Assembly (NCBI RefSeq): GCF_032842945.2
Contig: NZ_CP146606.1
Span: forward strand, 992,001-1,056,000
DNA: 64,000 nucleotides
Direction: 5' to 3'
DNA from: Roseovarius sp. W115
Lineage (GTDB): Bacteria > Pseudomonadota > Alphaproteobacteria > Rhodobacterales > Rhodobacteraceae
Positions within the stretch are counted from its first letter, which is position 1. Each line of letters opens with the position of its first letter. The position numbers were made by a program, and so were the translations under genes. Shown here one piece after another: positions 1-8,759 of the stretch. The notes under the pieces are model-generated. The model worked only from the letters and a program-made list of their open reading frames with translations. It was not told the DNA's origin and did no database searches.

Positions 1-324
1 GTGGTAGATGTGCGCATCGAGACATCGGAGACCAAAGCGAAAGTTCTCATCCGGGACAGCGGTATTGGCATTCCCGAAAACTCCAAGACCATCGTCTTCG
101 CCCCTTTTCAGCAAGTCGCCTGCCCCGACAAACGCGACCATGGCGGCACGGGCCTTGGCATGAGCATCTCCAAAAAGATCCTGGAAGCCCATGGTGGAAC
201 GATTGACTACACAAGTAAGGTGGGCGTTGGGACCACGTTCACGATTGAATTGAACCGGCTTGCAGTCAACACCACAACGCAGCCATTGATACCCAATAAG
301 TCGATGAGCCACGCGGCGGAATAG
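1..324 (+). CDS. Sensor histidine kinase, C-terminal ATPase part (5' end outside window)
   Basis: This is the last 107 residues of a two-component sensor kinase, which autophosphorylates and passes phosphate to a response regulator. Visible are the HATPase G1 box (DSGIGIP, about residues 19-25), the F box (FAPFQQ), and the G2 box (GTGLGMSISKKIL), followed by the usual HGG and GVGTTFTIELN end of the fold. The dimerisation/phosphoacceptor His domain, N box and any sensor domain must lie upstream of base 1, so the GTG at base 1 is probably not the true start. The sequence gives no clue to the stimulus. A tail of about 20 residues follows the catalytic fold. Confidence 0.85.
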   Translation: MVDVRIETSETKAKVLIRDSGIGIPENSKTIVFAPFQQVACPDKRDHGGTGLGMSISKKILEAHGGTIDYTSKVGVGTTFTIELNRLAVNTTTQPLIPNKSMSHAAE

Positions 325-340
325 GCGTTGGCATGGCTCA

Positions 341-362
341 AATGTTTCGCGCGCGAAACATT
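341..362. repeat. Perfect 22-bp palindrome after the kinase gene
   Basis: The 22 bases are fully self-complementary around a CGCG centre (half-site AATGTTTCGCG). The palindrome begins 16 bases past the kinase stop and is followed by TTCTATTT. It could be the stem of a weak terminator for the kinase or a dimeric operator. With no loop bases and no long T run, neither reading is firm. Confidence 0.5.
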
Positions 363-366
363 CTAT

Positions 367-382
367 TTAACAACGGGTTAAC
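367..382. promoter_or_regulatory. CtrA-type box TTAA-N7-TTAAC
   Basis: TTAACAACGGGTTAAC fits the TTAA-N7-TTAAC site recognised by the alphaproteobacterial cell-cycle/motility regulator CtrA. No gene clearly starts beside it: it lies between the kinase 3' end and the 3' side of the SRP RNA gene. It may serve an unseen small RNA or may be chance. Confidence 0.35.
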
Positions 383-409
383 AAGGGTAAACACCTGTTT
401 GACCGGGAG

Positions 410-430
410 GTCCCGGAGCGGGTCCGGGAC
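410..430. repeat. GTCCCGGA...TCCGGGAC hairpin
   Basis: An 8-bp perfect stem (410-417 with 423-430) encloses the loop GCGGG. It resembles the CCCGGG/CCGGGG hairpins at 18402-18464 and is probably a member of the same small family of intergenic palindromes. Confidence 0.45.
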
Positions 431-472
431 TGCGGACACCCCGCGCCGCGCTACACAACGCATTTCCGACAT

Positions 473-496
473 GGCGGGGTGAAACCCCGCCCTACG
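473..496. repeat. REP-like palindrome, copy 1 (GGCGGGGT...ACCCCGCC + CTACG)
   Basis: An 8-bp perfect stem with loop GAA is followed by CTACG. A near-identical inverted copy, also carrying the CTACG tail, lies at 62553-62575 between the chorismate mutase and rpsP genes. Here it sits just 3' of the SRP RNA gene and may help end that transcript. Confidence 0.65.
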
Positions 497-518
497 GCGT
501 GCATCAAAGTCGTGAGAG

Positions 519-615
519 GTGAGAGGCTGGACAACGACCCAAGCGGGGCTCGTTACGGCTGCTTCCTTCCGGACCTGACCGGGTTGGCGAGGCGCTCGCC
601 CGCGCCAACCTCTCG
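519..615 (-). ncRNA. ffs: Bacterial small signal recognition particle RNA (4.5S type)
   Basis: Read on the minus strand, this contains the diagnostic SRP domain IV core GGTCAGGTCCGGAAGGAAGC, with GGTCAGG on one side of the symmetric loop and GGAAGGAAGCAGCC on the other. The ends pair: the minus-strand copy of 605-614 (GAGAGGTTGG) is complementary to that of 521-530 (CCAGCCTCTC), giving the closing helix of a roughly 97-nt hairpin RNA with no Alu domain. The RNA binds Ffh, whose gene is at 58949, to target nascent membrane proteins. Exact ends are estimated from the helix and the promoter at 621-649. Confidence 0.93.
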
Positions 616-620
616 GGCCT

Positions 621-649
621 TATCTAGGCGGTCAGGACGAGATTCGCAA
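621..649 (-). promoter_or_regulatory. Sigma-70-like promoter of ffs
   Basis: On the minus strand TTGCGA (649-644) and TAGATA (626-621) are separated by exactly 17 bases. The start of transcription would fall at about 613-616, matching the 5' end of the SRP RNA helix. The -35 box lies between the end of rmuC and the RNA. Confidence 0.6.
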
Positions 650-651
650 GA

Positions 652-1821
652 TCAGCTGTCTTTGGTGAGTTTGACCACCGTTTCATCGGTGTCCGGAGCC
701 AGTTCCTCAAAATCAAAGTTATCCAAGCGGCGGGCGCGGCGTCCGGCTTTGTCGGCGGAAATCTTGATGTCCGAGATATCCTTGGCCGCCTGCCCGAAAT
801 GCCGGTCGAGGTTTTCCACCCGCGTACCCAGTCGTTCGACATCCGCAAAGAGCAGGCCCAGTTCACGGCGGATGGCCCCAGCCTGTTCGCGCATGCGGGC
901 ATCCTTGAGGATGGCGCGCATGGTGTTCAATGTGGCCATGCAGGTGGTGGGCGAGACGATCCAGACGCGCGCGGCAAAGCCTTCGCGCACAAGATCGGGG
1001 AAGTTGGCGTGCAGCTCGGCATAGACCGCCTCCGAGGGCAGGAACATCAGCGCGCCATCCGCAGTTTCGCCATCGAGGATGTATTTCTCGGAAATGTCCT
1101 TGATGTGCTTTTTGACGGAGGTGCGCAGGAACTTGGCGGCCTCGTTGACCTCCCAGTCATTGGTAGCATTGCGCAGGGCCTCGTAGGCCTCCAATGGGAA
1201 CTTGCTGTCGACACAGATTGGCCCGGGGGGATTGGGCAGATGGATGAGGCAGTCGGCCCGCTTGCCGTTTGAGAGCGTGGCCTGCAGCGTGTAGCTGTCC
1301 TTGGGCAATGCTTTGGAGACAATGTCGGTGAGTTGGATTTCCCCAAACGCCCCCCGCGTTTGCTTGTTCGACAGGATGTCCTGCAGGGTGAGCACATCAC
1401 CCGAGAGCTTGGTGATGTTGTCCTGCGCTTTGTCGATGGCGGTGAGGCGCTGTTGCAGCTCGCCCAAGGTTTGCGCCGTGCGCCGGGCGGAGCCTTGCAA
1501 GTTCTCGTTCATCTGCCCCGAAACCTCGGACAGGCGTTTTTCCATCAGTTGCAGCATGGCTGTCTGGCTTTGGGCCTGCGCCTCAGAGACGTGATGCAGA
1601 CCCCCGGCGAGACGTTCCTGCCCGTCGCCAAGGCTTTGGACGCGCTGGCCGAGTTGGCCCATCTGCATCGCCAGTGGGGCCATAGCGCGGGCGGATCGTC
1701 CGGCTGCGCGGGCCGACAGGAATAGAAGAATGAGCATCAAGAGCACCACGGCCAGCCCCCCCAGAGCGGCCAGGACGAGCGGATCGTTTAACGCATAAGG
1801 GGTGCCCCCGATGGTGATCAT
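652..1821 (-). CDS. rmuC: DNA recombination protein RmuC
   Basis: A 389-residue RmuC family protein, an inner-membrane-anchored, coiled-coil protein with a restriction-endonuclease-like fold that limits inversions at short inverted repeats. The N terminus has one membrane helix (about residues 14-36), followed by a Gln-rich predicted coiled coil (about 50-145) and the conserved RmuC domain with [20 protein letters not shown], the VDSKFP segment being characteristic. The start codon overlaps the stop of mutL in ATGA, so the two are translationally coupled, which fits two DNA-stability functions in one operon. Length is normal for the family. Confidence 0.9.
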   Translation of the reverse strand: MITIGGTPYALNDPLVLAALGGLAVVLLMLILLFLSARAAGRSARAMAPLAMQMGQLGQRVQSLGDGQERLAGGLHHVSEAQAQSQTAMLQLMEKRLSEVSGQMNENLQGSARRTAQTLGELQQRLTAIDKAQDNITKLSGDVLTLQDILSNKQTRGAFGEIQLTDIVSKALPKDSYTLQATLSNGKRADCLIHLPNPPGPICVDSKFPLEAYEALRNATNDWEVNEAAKFLRTSVKKHIKDISEKYILDGETADGALMFLPSEAVYAELHANFPDLVREGFAARVWIVSPTTCMATLNTMRAILKDARMREQAGAIRRELGLLFADVERLGTRVENLDRHFGQAAKDISDIKISADKAGRRARRLDNFDFEELAPDTDETVVKLTKDS

Positions 1822-3680
1822 GTGCGTCCAAACAGGCGTTCAATGTCGCTGAGTTTCAGCTCGATATAGGTGGGGCGGCCATGGTTGCATTGCCCGGAAT
1901 GAGGTGTGGCCTCCATCTCGCGCAGAAGGGCGTTCATCTCGTCGGCCTGCATGCGGCGGCCCGCGCGGACCGAGCCGTGACAGGCCACACGGCTGAGGAT
2001 GGCATCAATGCGGGTTTTGAGCGCCTCACTGCTGCCGGTATCAGTGATCTCGTCAAGGATGTCGCGCAAGATGGCTTCGGCATCACAGGTGCCAAGAATG
2101 GCGGGGGTTTCGCGCACGGCGATGCTGCCCGGCCCAAAGGCTTCGATGATGAGACCAAAACGCGCCAGATCGTCGGCCAGATCTAGTAGTGTCGCGGCCT
2201 CATCGGGGTTCAATTCGACAATCTCAGGGATGAGCAATGCCTGCGTCGCGACGCCGCTTTCGGTCATCTGACGTTTAAGCTTTTCATAGACGAGCCGTTC
2301 ATGGGCGGCGTGCTGATCCACGATGACCATGCCGGTTTCGGTCTGGGCGATGATGTAATTCTCATGCACCTGGGCGCGGGCCGCACCAAGGGGGAGCGAT
2401 TGCGGAGAGATATGTTGCGGGTCTTGAGGCGCGTCCGTCACGACCGGCTCGACCCGTGCGGAGTAGTCCGTTTGCATTTCGGCAAAACCGGTGGCCTGTT
2501 GTGGCGCTTGCGCCTGATAACTGGCGGCGCGTCCGGCCGGTCCGGGGCGGTCCATCTGGTAGACTCTTGCGCCGGCGGGTTCAGGCTTCATCGCGCCCAA
2601 AGCAGCCCCTGCCACGGTGGATGACGCGCGATGCCCGGCCTCGGCCAAGGCATGGCGCAGGCCAGAAACGATCAGGCCCCGTGCGAGTCCAGGATCGCGA
2701 AAGCGGACTTCGGATTTGGCGGGGTGCACATTCACATCCACCAGGGTCGGATCACAGTCGATAAAGAGCGCCGCCACGGGATGCCTGTCACGGCTGAGCA
2801 CGTCCATATAGGCCGCGCGCAAGGCGCCATAGACCATCTTGTCCCGCACGGGGCGGCCATTGACGAACATGTATTGCGCCACAGCCGCGCCGCGTGAATA
2901 TGTCGGCAGAGCAGCGTAGCCCGTCATGTGCAGGCTATCGCGCGTGGCATCGATGCGCAGGGCGTTTTCGGCAAATTCCCGTCCCAACACCTGTGCCAGC
3001 CGTCTGTGCAGGGCATCAAAGAGATCTCCCGTCTCGGCATCAGCCCGAAAGACCACGCGTGGCTCGCGCCCCTCCGAGACATCACGCAGGGTAAAGGCCA
3101 CAAACGGCTCAGCCATGGCCAGACGTTTGATCACATCCGCGGTCGCCTGCGCCTCAGCCCGATCTGTGCGCATGAATTTGAGCCGTGCTGGCGTGGCGAA
3201 GAAGAGATCGCGCAACGTGACCACTGTGCCCTGATTGAGGGCAGCTGGCTTGACCGGACTTGTGACACCACCAGCCACGTTGATCTCGTTCGCATCTGCT
3301 TTACCGGCGCGTGATGCAATGCTTAAACGGCCCACAGCTCCGAGCGACGGCAGGGCCTCTCCGCGAAAGCCAAAGCTCTGGATGTTGAGAAGATCAGACC
3401 CGTCGATCTTCGAAGTCGCATGGCGGCTTAGCGCCAGCGGCAAGTCATCTTCGGTCATGCCGCAGCCATCATCTGTGACGCGAATGAGGGTCTTGCCACC
3501 GTCGGCGATATCAACTGAGATACGAGCCGCACCCGCATCCAGAGCGTTTTCAACAAGTTCCTTGACCGCGGAGGCCGGGCGCTCAACCACTTCACCGGCG
3601 GCAATCCGGTTGATCGCGGACTCATCCAACTGTCGGATTTGAGGGCGGTTTTCGCCTATATGGGGTTTTATCTGCTCCAT
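1818..3680 (-). CDS. mutL: DNA mismatch repair protein MutL
   Basis: A 620-residue MutL, the ATPase that couples MutS mismatch recognition to strand incision. The N-terminal GHKL ATPase shows [21 protein letters not shown] (about residues 30-50), DDGCGM and [14 protein letters not shown] variable Pro/Ala-rich linker follows. The C-terminal dimerisation domain carries [12 protein letters not shown] near residue 454, the DQHA-x2-E-x4-E metal motif of MutL proteins with intrinsic endonuclease activity, plus ACHGS and CNHGRP metal-site motifs. The open frame extends upstream to 3851, but homologues begin just before [21 protein letters not shown], so I place the start at the ATG ending at 3680. 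Confidence 0.95.
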   Translation of the reverse strand: MEQIKPHIGENRPQIRQLDESAINRIAAGEVVERPASAVKELVENALDAGAARISVDIADGGKTLIRVTDDGCGMTEDDLPLALSRHATSKIDGSDLLNIQSFGFRGEALPSLGAVGRLSIASRAGKADANEINVAGGVTSPVKPAALNQGTVVTLRDLFFATPARLKFMRTDRAEAQATADVIKRLAMAEPFVAFTLRDVSEGREPRVVFRADAETGDLFDALHRRLAQVLGREFAENALRIDATRDSLHMTGYAALPTYSRGAAVAQYMFVNGRPVRDKMVYGALRAAYMDVLSRDRHPVAALFIDCDPTLVDVNVHPAKSEVRFRDPGLARGLIVSGLRHALAEAGHRASSTVAGAALGAMKPEPAGARVYQMDRPGPAGRAASYQAQAPQQATGFAEMQTDYSARVEPVVTDAPQDPQHISPQSLPLGAARAQVHENYIIAQTETGMVIVDQHAAHERLVYEKLKRQMTESGVATQALLIPEIVELNPDEAATLLDLADDLARFGLIIEAFGPGSIAVRETPAILGTCDAEAILRDILDEITDTGSSEALKTRIDAILSRVACHGSVRAGRRMQADEMNALLREMEATPHSGQCNHGRPTYIELKLSDIERLFGRT

Positions 3681-3824
3681 ACCACAAGACTTAGCATGGT
3701 ATGGCGCGATTCGGAAATGGCAATGGGATGGGTATTTCCTTGCCAAGCAGCGCGCAATTTCCTTGATGCAGCGGCCTGCCTCGCCTATCTGGGCGGGAAC
3801 AGGAATTTCCGGAATGGACCCCCA

Positions 3825-4487
3825 ATGCCTGCGCTTCAACGAATAGATCAAGCCCTTATGGCACTCATCGGCCTCGTGCTGGTGCTTTCCGTTGCGATTT
3901 ACTTTGTCAGTACGGATTATTTTTCGCTGCGCTTTGCGGCCGAGGACGGACCTGTGGAATACGGCACGGCGATCTGTCTGTTTGTGGCATGTTTGATCCT
4001 ACTGCGGAACGGGTTTGCCCTTCGCGGAAAAGCAACCAAGCTGGCGGTGGGGCTGACCTTTTTCTACGCCTTCGCATTTTTCTTTGGAGCCGGGGAAGAA
4101 ATCTCTTGGGGGCAGCGCATTTTTGGTTGGGAAACGAGCGAGGCTATGAAGGCCATAAACCGGCAAGATGAGACCACGCTGCACAATATTGAAATCGGTG
4201 GCGTGGCCATGACCAAACACCTATTCGGCCCGGTTTTAACGGCGGCCATTTTGATATACCTTGTGGTGTTACCACTGCTTTATTCGCGCGTCACATGGGT
4301 GACAAATTTTGTCAACCGTATCGCGTTGCCGGTGCCCGGAATGCGCCATGCGATTATGGCTGTGTTGGCAAGCCTCGTGATTACGTTCATTGATGTCGAT
4401 CGGAAATGGGAGGTCTACGAGTTGATTTTTGGCCTGCTTGTGGTCTCGATTTTCCTGCTGCCGCAGAACCGCGAGCACACAAGCTAA
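3825..4487 (+). CDS. Conserved membrane protein with GEEISWGQR motif
   Basis: A polytopic inner-membrane protein of 220 residues with about six hydrophobic segments. Its clearest feature is a conserved polar stretch between helices, [17 protein letters not shown], followed by [11 protein letters not shown] recognise this acidic EEISWGQ plus LHN pattern from uncharacterised membrane proteins, but know no function. The frame is open from 3639, yet the upstream part overlaps the 5' end of mutL and has no membrane-protein character, so the ATG at 3825 is preferred. Divergent from mutL and upstream of aqpZ. Conserved acidic and His residues hint at metal or proton chemistry, but that is speculation. 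Confidence 0.7.
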   Translation: MPALQRIDQALMALIGLVLVLSVAIYFVSTDYFSLRFAAEDGPVEYGTAICLFVACLILLRNGFALRGKATKLAVGLTFFYAFAFFFGAGEEISWGQRIFGWETSEAMKAINRQDETTLHNIEIGGVAMTKHLFGPVLTAAILIYLVVLPLLYSRVTWVTNFVNRIALPVPGMRHAIMAVLASLVITFIDVDRKWEVYELIFGLLVVSIFLLPQNREHTS

Positions 4488-4604
4488 CCTTATCCGGGGC
4501 GAAGTCCCGTCAATTTCCCCGTTACGCACTCCCCTGCGATACAGATAGTCGCACGCATATACTGCCATTTCTGGCAGAGATATTGCGTAACGGGAGGGAC
4601 ACGC

Positions 4605-5288
4605 ATGAACAAACTCTTAGCCGAGTTCATCGGCACATTCACTCTGGTCCTGTTTGGATGCGGGGCCGCCGTAATTGCAGGCGCTGACATCGGCCTCACT
4701 GGCATCAGCTTTGCCTTTGGTCTGGCCTTGATCGGCATGGCTTACGGGATCGGTCCGGTCTCGGGCTGTCATATCAACCCCGCGGTGTCGCTGGGTGCGG
4801 TGGCTGCAGGTCGAATGGAAATAGGCGTAGCCGTCGGCTATATCATTGCACAAGTTGCCGGGGCCATTGTTGCCTCTCTGGTTCTCTTGACGATTGCCAG
4901 CGGCAAGGCGGATTATTCTGTTGCCGAGAATGGTCTTGGTCAGAATGGCTGGGGCGCGGGATACCTCGGGGAATACACCATGATGGCGGCGTTCCTGTTT
5001 GAGGTGGTTGCCACCTTCCTCTTCGTTGTTGTCATTCTGGGGGCGACGGGCGCTGGTGCGCCATCGGCCATGGCCGGCCTGGCCATTGGTCTGACGCTGG
5101 TTGTCATTCACCTGGTCGGTATCAACATCACCGGTGTCTCGGTCAATCCGGCGCGCTCTTTTGGACCAGCCCTGTTTGCTGGCGCCACAGCATTGAGCCA
5201 GGTTTGGCTTTTCATCATCGCCCCGATCATCGGTGGCGTTCTGGCTGGTATCGTCTTCCGCTCAGGTGTTTTGGATAGTGAGACCTAA
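4605..5288 (+). CDS. aqpZ: Aquaporin Z-type water channel
   Basis: A 227-residue major intrinsic protein with six membrane helices and the two half-helix NPA motifs (HINPAVS at residues 56-62, VNPARSFGPAL around 180-190). The Arg directly after the second NPA is the selectivity-filter Arg, and the compact loops favour a water channel over a glycerol facilitator. GGGAGG ends eight bases before the ATG and serves as ribosome site. Single-gene unit bounded downstream by the hairpin at 5307-5334. Confidence 0.93.
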   Translation: MNKLLAEFIGTFTLVLFGCGAAVIAGADIGLTGISFAFGLALIGMAYGIGPVSGCHINPAVSLGAVAAGRMEIGVAVGYIIAQVAGAIVASLVLLTIASGKADYSVAENGLGQNGWGAGYLGEYTMMAAFLFEVVATFLFVVVILGATGAGAPSAMAGLAIGLTLVVIHLVGINITGVSVNPARSFGPALFAGATALSQVWLFIIAPIIGGVLAGIVFRSGVLDSET

Positions 5289-5306
5289 ATCACACTCTCC
5301 AAAACC

Positions 5307-5334
5307 GGGCCTGCCATCGCATCCTGGCAGGCCC
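5307..5334. terminator. Bidirectional intrinsic terminator
   Basis: GGGCCTGCCA (5307-5316) pairs perfectly with TGGCAGGCCC (5325-5334) across an 8-base loop. ATTTTCTGTTT follows on the plus strand and GGTTTTGG on the minus strand. It lies between the convergent aqpZ and deacylase genes. Confidence 0.75.
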
Positions 5335-5344
5335 ATTTTCTGTT

Positions 5345-6379
5345 TCAGAGTATTTCGTCTTCGTCATAGAGCGGCGCCGCCTCAAGATGCGCGGCCACAC
5401 CTTCGGCGGCCGCTTCGGCCTTGGGGGTTTCGGCGATATGGAACAACGCCTCACCTTCGTAGACCGCTGGCATATTTGAGCGGCCAATGACGATGCCTTG
5501 TTCTTCACAATGGACTTCGCAATCTGTCTCGCCCATGGGGTCAGACACCACACCCAGCACGGTGCCGGGTTCGACTGTATCGCCAATGGTGACATAGGCG
5601 CGAAACACGCCGCCGACTGGCGCGCGATACCAGCGCGATGTGGCGGCCTGCACAGGTTTGGTCTTGACCTTGGGCACGCCTTTGACCCCGATCATGCCCA
5701 GCGCATGCATCACCCTCAAACAGCCGCTCACCCCCGCGCGGACAGTGAGCTCGTCGAACCGAAGACCTTCACCGCCCTCATAGAGAAGCACGTCAACGCC
5801 TTCTTCCTCAGCCGCCATGCGCAGGCTGCCTTCGCGAAGCTTGGATTGCATCATCACCGGCGCGCCAAAGACTTCGCCCAGATGGCGCAGGCGGTCATTG
5901 TCCGGGGTCAAACGAATTTGCGGCAGGTTGATGCGGTGTATAGCGGCAGAATGCAGGTCAATTCCAACATCGGACCGGCGCACCACTTCTTCCATGAAGA
6001 TATGCGCCAGCCGCGAGGCCATAGACCCACCCGGCCCTCCGGGGAAACACCGGTTGAGATCACGGCGGTCGGGCAGATACCGCGAGTGGTTGTGAAATCC
6101 GAAGCTGTTCACAATGGGCACGGCCAGCAACGTTCCAGCCAGCCGATCGAGCATCCGCGCTTTGAGAAGCCTGCGCACGATCTCAACGCCAATCACCTCG
6201 TCGCCATGGACGGCTGCAGAAACAAACAGAACCGGGCCGGGCCGACGCCCGTGAATGACATGCACCGCCAAATTGACCGGAGTGTGATCGGATAGGGTGC
6301 TGACCGGCACATCTATGGTGTTGCGCGTACCGGGCGCTACGGACTGGCCGCCGATGTCAAATACTGCACGAGGTGTCAT
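5345..6379 (-). CDS. Succinylglutamate desuccinylase/aspartoacylase family protein
   Basis: A 344-residue zinc-dependent deacylase/carboxypeptidase-fold protein (M14-like AstE/AspA family). The zinc and catalytic residues are present: HGDE (around residue 58), LHS in GIDLHSAAIHR, and the catalytic Glu in LLYEGGEG. After the catalytic domain comes a biotinyl-like beta-barrel segment (YRAPVGGVFRAYVTIGDTVEPGTVLG), as seen in the long form of this family. The short acidic tail ends YDEDEIL. Substrate cannot be deduced; the long form usually stands apart from arginine-succinyltransferase genes, as here. Confidence 0.8.
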   Translation of the reverse strand: MTPRAVFDIGGQSVAPGTRNTIDVPVSTLSDHTPVNLAVHVIHGRRPGPVLFVSAAVHGDEVIGVEIVRRLLKARMLDRLAGTLLAVPIVNSFGFHNHSRYLPDRRDLNRCFPGGPGGSMASRLAHIFMEEVVRRSDVGIDLHSAAIHRINLPQIRLTPDNDRLRHLGEVFGAPVMMQSKLREGSLRMAAEEEGVDVLLYEGGEGLRFDELTVRAGVSGCLRVMHALGMIGVKGVPKVKTKPVQAATSRWYRAPVGGVFRAYVTIGDTVEPGTVLGVVSDPMGETDCEVHCEEQGIVIGRSNMPAVYEGEALFHIAETPKAEAAAEGVAAHLEAAPLYDEDEIL

Positions 6380-6405
6380 GTCGCGGAGCGATAAGCAAAA
6401 AATGA

Positions 6406-6430
6406 GGCCCTGTCCATCGCCGACAGGGCC
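6406..6430 (-). terminator. Intrinsic terminator downstream of the peroxiredoxin gene
   Basis: A 9-bp stem (GGCCCTGTC 6406-6414 with GACAGGGCC 6422-6430) has a 7-base loop. On the minus strand the stem is followed by TCATTTTTTGC, a U-rich tail, so it ends transcripts from 7151. Confidence 0.75.
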
Positions 6431-6456
6431 TGCTTCTTTCTTGTCCTAAACACCCC
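6431..6456. repeat. TTCTTTCTTGTC intergenic repeat, copy 1
   Basis: Contains CTTCTTTCTTGTCCTAAA followed by CACCCC. The same core stands at 12171-12194 and 60470-60493, each time at a gene junction. Function unknown. Confidence 0.6.
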
Positions 6457-6497
6457 GGGGAGCGCGAGGGGCTGGCCCCTCGCCTGACCCGTTTTGA

Positions 6498-7151
6498 TCA
6501 GCTGGGGAGTTTGGTCATACGCAGATACGGCAGAACCGTATCATACTCTCCAAACTTCGCTGCCGCGTCTTCATTGCTCACGCTTGGTGGGATCACCACG
6601 TCCTGTCCCACGGTCCAGTCGGCGGGGGTTGCAACACCGTGGTTCATAGTTGTCTGCAAGGCGTCAAGCGCGCGCACCACTTCACCAAAATTACGTCCCA
6701 CGGTCATGGGGTAAGTCATGGTCAGTTTGAGCTGTTTGTCTGGTCCGATGATAAAGACCGAGCGCACGGTGGCGCTGTCGGCAGGCGTGCGGCCGTCCGG
6801 CAGGTACGCTTCGGCAGGCAGCATGTCGAAGGCCTTGGAAATCTCAAGGCCGTCATCCGCGATGATTGGAAACCCAGGGTGCGCGCCCCCGGCTTTTTCG
6901 ATGTCGCCTTTCCATTTCTTGTGATCTTCAACGCCATCGACGCTCACGCCAATAACCTTGGTGCCACGTTTCTCCCATTCGTCGGCCAACCGGGCCACGG
7001 CACCGAATTCGGTTGTGCAAACCGGTGTGAAATCCTTGGGGTGGGAAAACAGGATAGCCCAGCTGTCGCCGATCCAGTCGTGCAGGTCAAAACTGCCCTG
7101 ATCGGTGGTGACGTTGAGGTTGGGGATGGTGTCATTGATGCGCAGAGCCAT
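6498..7151 (-). CDS. 1-Cys peroxiredoxin (Prx6 type)
   Basis: A 217-residue thiol peroxidase that reduces hydrogen peroxide and organic hydroperoxides in the cytosol. The peroxidatic Cys45 lies in DFTPVCTTEFG, and the long C-terminal arm (from about residue 170, ending PYLRMTKLPS) is that of Prx6 enzymes. I see no resolving Cys in the C-terminal region. The start at 7151 is chosen because AGGAGAGT precedes it by about seven bases and the protein begins MALRINDTIPNL; the open frame reaches 7196. It is divergent from the aldehyde dehydrogenase gene. Confidence 0.92.
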   Translation of the reverse strand: MALRINDTIPNLNVTTDQGSFDLHDWIGDSWAILFSHPKDFTPVCTTEFGAVARLADEWEKRGTKVIGVSVDGVEDHKKWKGDIEKAGGAHPGFPIIADDGLEISKAFDMLPAEAYLPDGRTPADSATVRSVFIIGPDKQLKLTMTYPMTVGRNFGEVVRALDALQTTMNHGVATPADWTVGQDVVIPPSVSNEDAAAKFGEYDTVLPYLRMTKLPS

Positions 7152-7312
7152 GGCTTTACTCTCCTTTGGCAGTCGGGGATTCGGTCGCGCCAGCATACGC
7201 CGTGCATATCAATTTGCCACCCGTCCTCTTGCAGAGCTTTGCCGCCAGTGATTAGGTGCGCGAAAAAGCTACAACATGCAGCGTAGCCCATATCGTTTCA
7301 AAGGAGTCCGAC

Positions 7313-8755
7313 ATGATTGAGAAGCGGCAATTCTACATTGGCGGAGCATGGGTGGACCCGGTTTCCGGCACGGATCATCAGGTGATCAACCCTTCAAACG
7401 AAGAAGCTTGCGCGGTGATCTCTCTCGCCGGGCAGGCGGATGCCGATGCGGCGGTGGCGGCAGCAAAAGCAGCCTTTCCATCCTGGATGCAAACTCCGGT
7501 CGAAGATCGCGTCGCGTATGTGGAAAAGCTTGGAGAGATTTACAAGGCACGCGGCGAGGAAATGGCACAGGCCATTAGCCTTGAGATGGGCGCACCCATC
7601 GACATGGCGCGCAGCCAGCAGGTTGGCGCAGGCAGCTGGCATCTCAAAGCGCTGGTGAAGGCGGCAAGTGAATTTCACTGGATCGAACCACTGGGCGATC
7701 ACGCCCCGAATGACCGGATCATTCATGAAGCGGTCGGGGTCGTGGCGATGATCACCCCGTGGAACTGGCCGATGAACCAGATTTCGCTCAAGGTGATTGC
7801 AGGGCTCATTGCAGGGTGCACCATGGTGCTGAAACCGTCAGAAGAGTCACCACTATCCGCGATGCTCTTTGCCGAGATGGTGGATGAGGCGGGTTTGCCG
7901 CCGGGCGTGTTCAACCTCATCAATGGCGATGGCGTAGGTGCGGGCACAGCGTTGACCGGGCATCCGGATGTGGACATGGTGTCTTTCACCGGATCGAGCC
8001 GCGCAGGAAAACTGATCTCCAAAAATGCAGCGGACACGCTCAAGCGCGTTAGCCTGGAGTTGGGCGGTAAGGGCGCAAATCTGATCTTTGCAGATGCCGA
8101 TGAGAAGGCTGTCAAACGCGGCGTGCTGCATTGCATGAACAACACCGGTCAGAGTTGCAACGCCCCCACACGCATGCTGGTGCAGCGCGAGGTCTATGAC
8201 CAAGCGGTCGAGACAGCGGCGGAGGTCGCCGCCAAAGTGACCGTTGGAGCGGCATCCGAAGAAGGCCGCCATGTTGGCCCAGTGGTCAACGAGGTGCAGT
8301 TCAACAAGATCCAGGATCTCATCCAGAAGGGCATCGACGAAGGCGCGCGCCTTGTGGCTGGTGGCACGGGGCGACCCGATGGGCTTAATCGAGGCTTCTA
8401 TGTCAAACCCACGGTGTTCGCGGATGTGACCAACGACATGACGATTGCGCGGGAAGAGATCTTCGGCCCCGTTCTTTCGATCATCCCATTTGACACTGAA
8501 GAAGAAGGGCTTGAGATCGCCAATGACACGCCTTACGGGCTGACCAATTACGTGCAGACAACCGATCCGGCACGCGCCAATCGTGCGGCGCGCGCATTGC
8601 GCTCGGGCATGGTCGAAATGAACGGTCAGGGACGCGGTCTGGGCTCGCCCTTTGGCGGGATGAAGCAATCGGGCAACGGGCGCGAAGGTGGCAAATGGGG
8701 GCTGGAAGACTTCCTCGAGGTCAAAGCCGTCTCGGGTTGGACCGAGGGCGCGTGA
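7313..8755 (+). CDS. NAD(P)-dependent aldehyde dehydrogenase
   Basis: A 480-residue aldehyde dehydrogenase oxidising an aldehyde to its acid. The catalytic nucleophile is Cys282 in NNTGQSCNAPTRML, the general base Glu249 in LELGGKG, and the cofactor segments ITPWNWP and FTGSSRAGK are intact. Start at 7313 is set by AAGGAG about eight bases upstream. The C terminus (GGMKQSGNGREGGKWGLEDFLEVK) is normal. The gene runs closely into the glycosyltransferase at 8760. Substrate is unknown; this subfamily is often annotated loosely as betaine-aldehyde or broad aldehyde dehydrogenase. Confidence 0.92.
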   Translation: MIEKRQFYIGGAWVDPVSGTDHQVINPSNEEACAVISLAGQADADAAVAAAKAAFPSWMQTPVEDRVAYVEKLGEIYKARGEEMAQAISLEMGAPIDMARSQQVGAGSWHLKALVKAASEFHWIEPLGDHAPNDRIIHEAVGVVAMITPWNWPMNQISLKVIAGLIAGCTMVLKPSEESPLSAMLFAEMVDEAGLPPGVFNLINGDGVGAGTALTGHPDVDMVSFTGSSRAGKLISKNAADTLKRVSLELGGKGANLIFADADEKAVKRGVLHCMNNTGQSCNAPTRMLVQREVYDQAVETAAEVAAKVTVGAASEEGRHVGPVVNEVQFNKIQDLIQKGIDEGARLVAGGTGRPDGLNRGFYVKPTVFADVTNDMTIAREEIFGPVLSIIPFDTEEEGLEIANDTPYGLTNYVQTTDPARANRAARALRSGMVEMNGQGRGLGSPFGGMKQSGNGREGGKWGLEDFLEVKAVSGWTEGA

Positions 8756-8759
8756 CCTC

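Noticed and set aside
479..1024. Plus-strand frame over the SRP RNA and the rmuC end
   Set aside because: It covers the ffs helix and lies antisense to rmuC; the RNA explains the conserved sequence.
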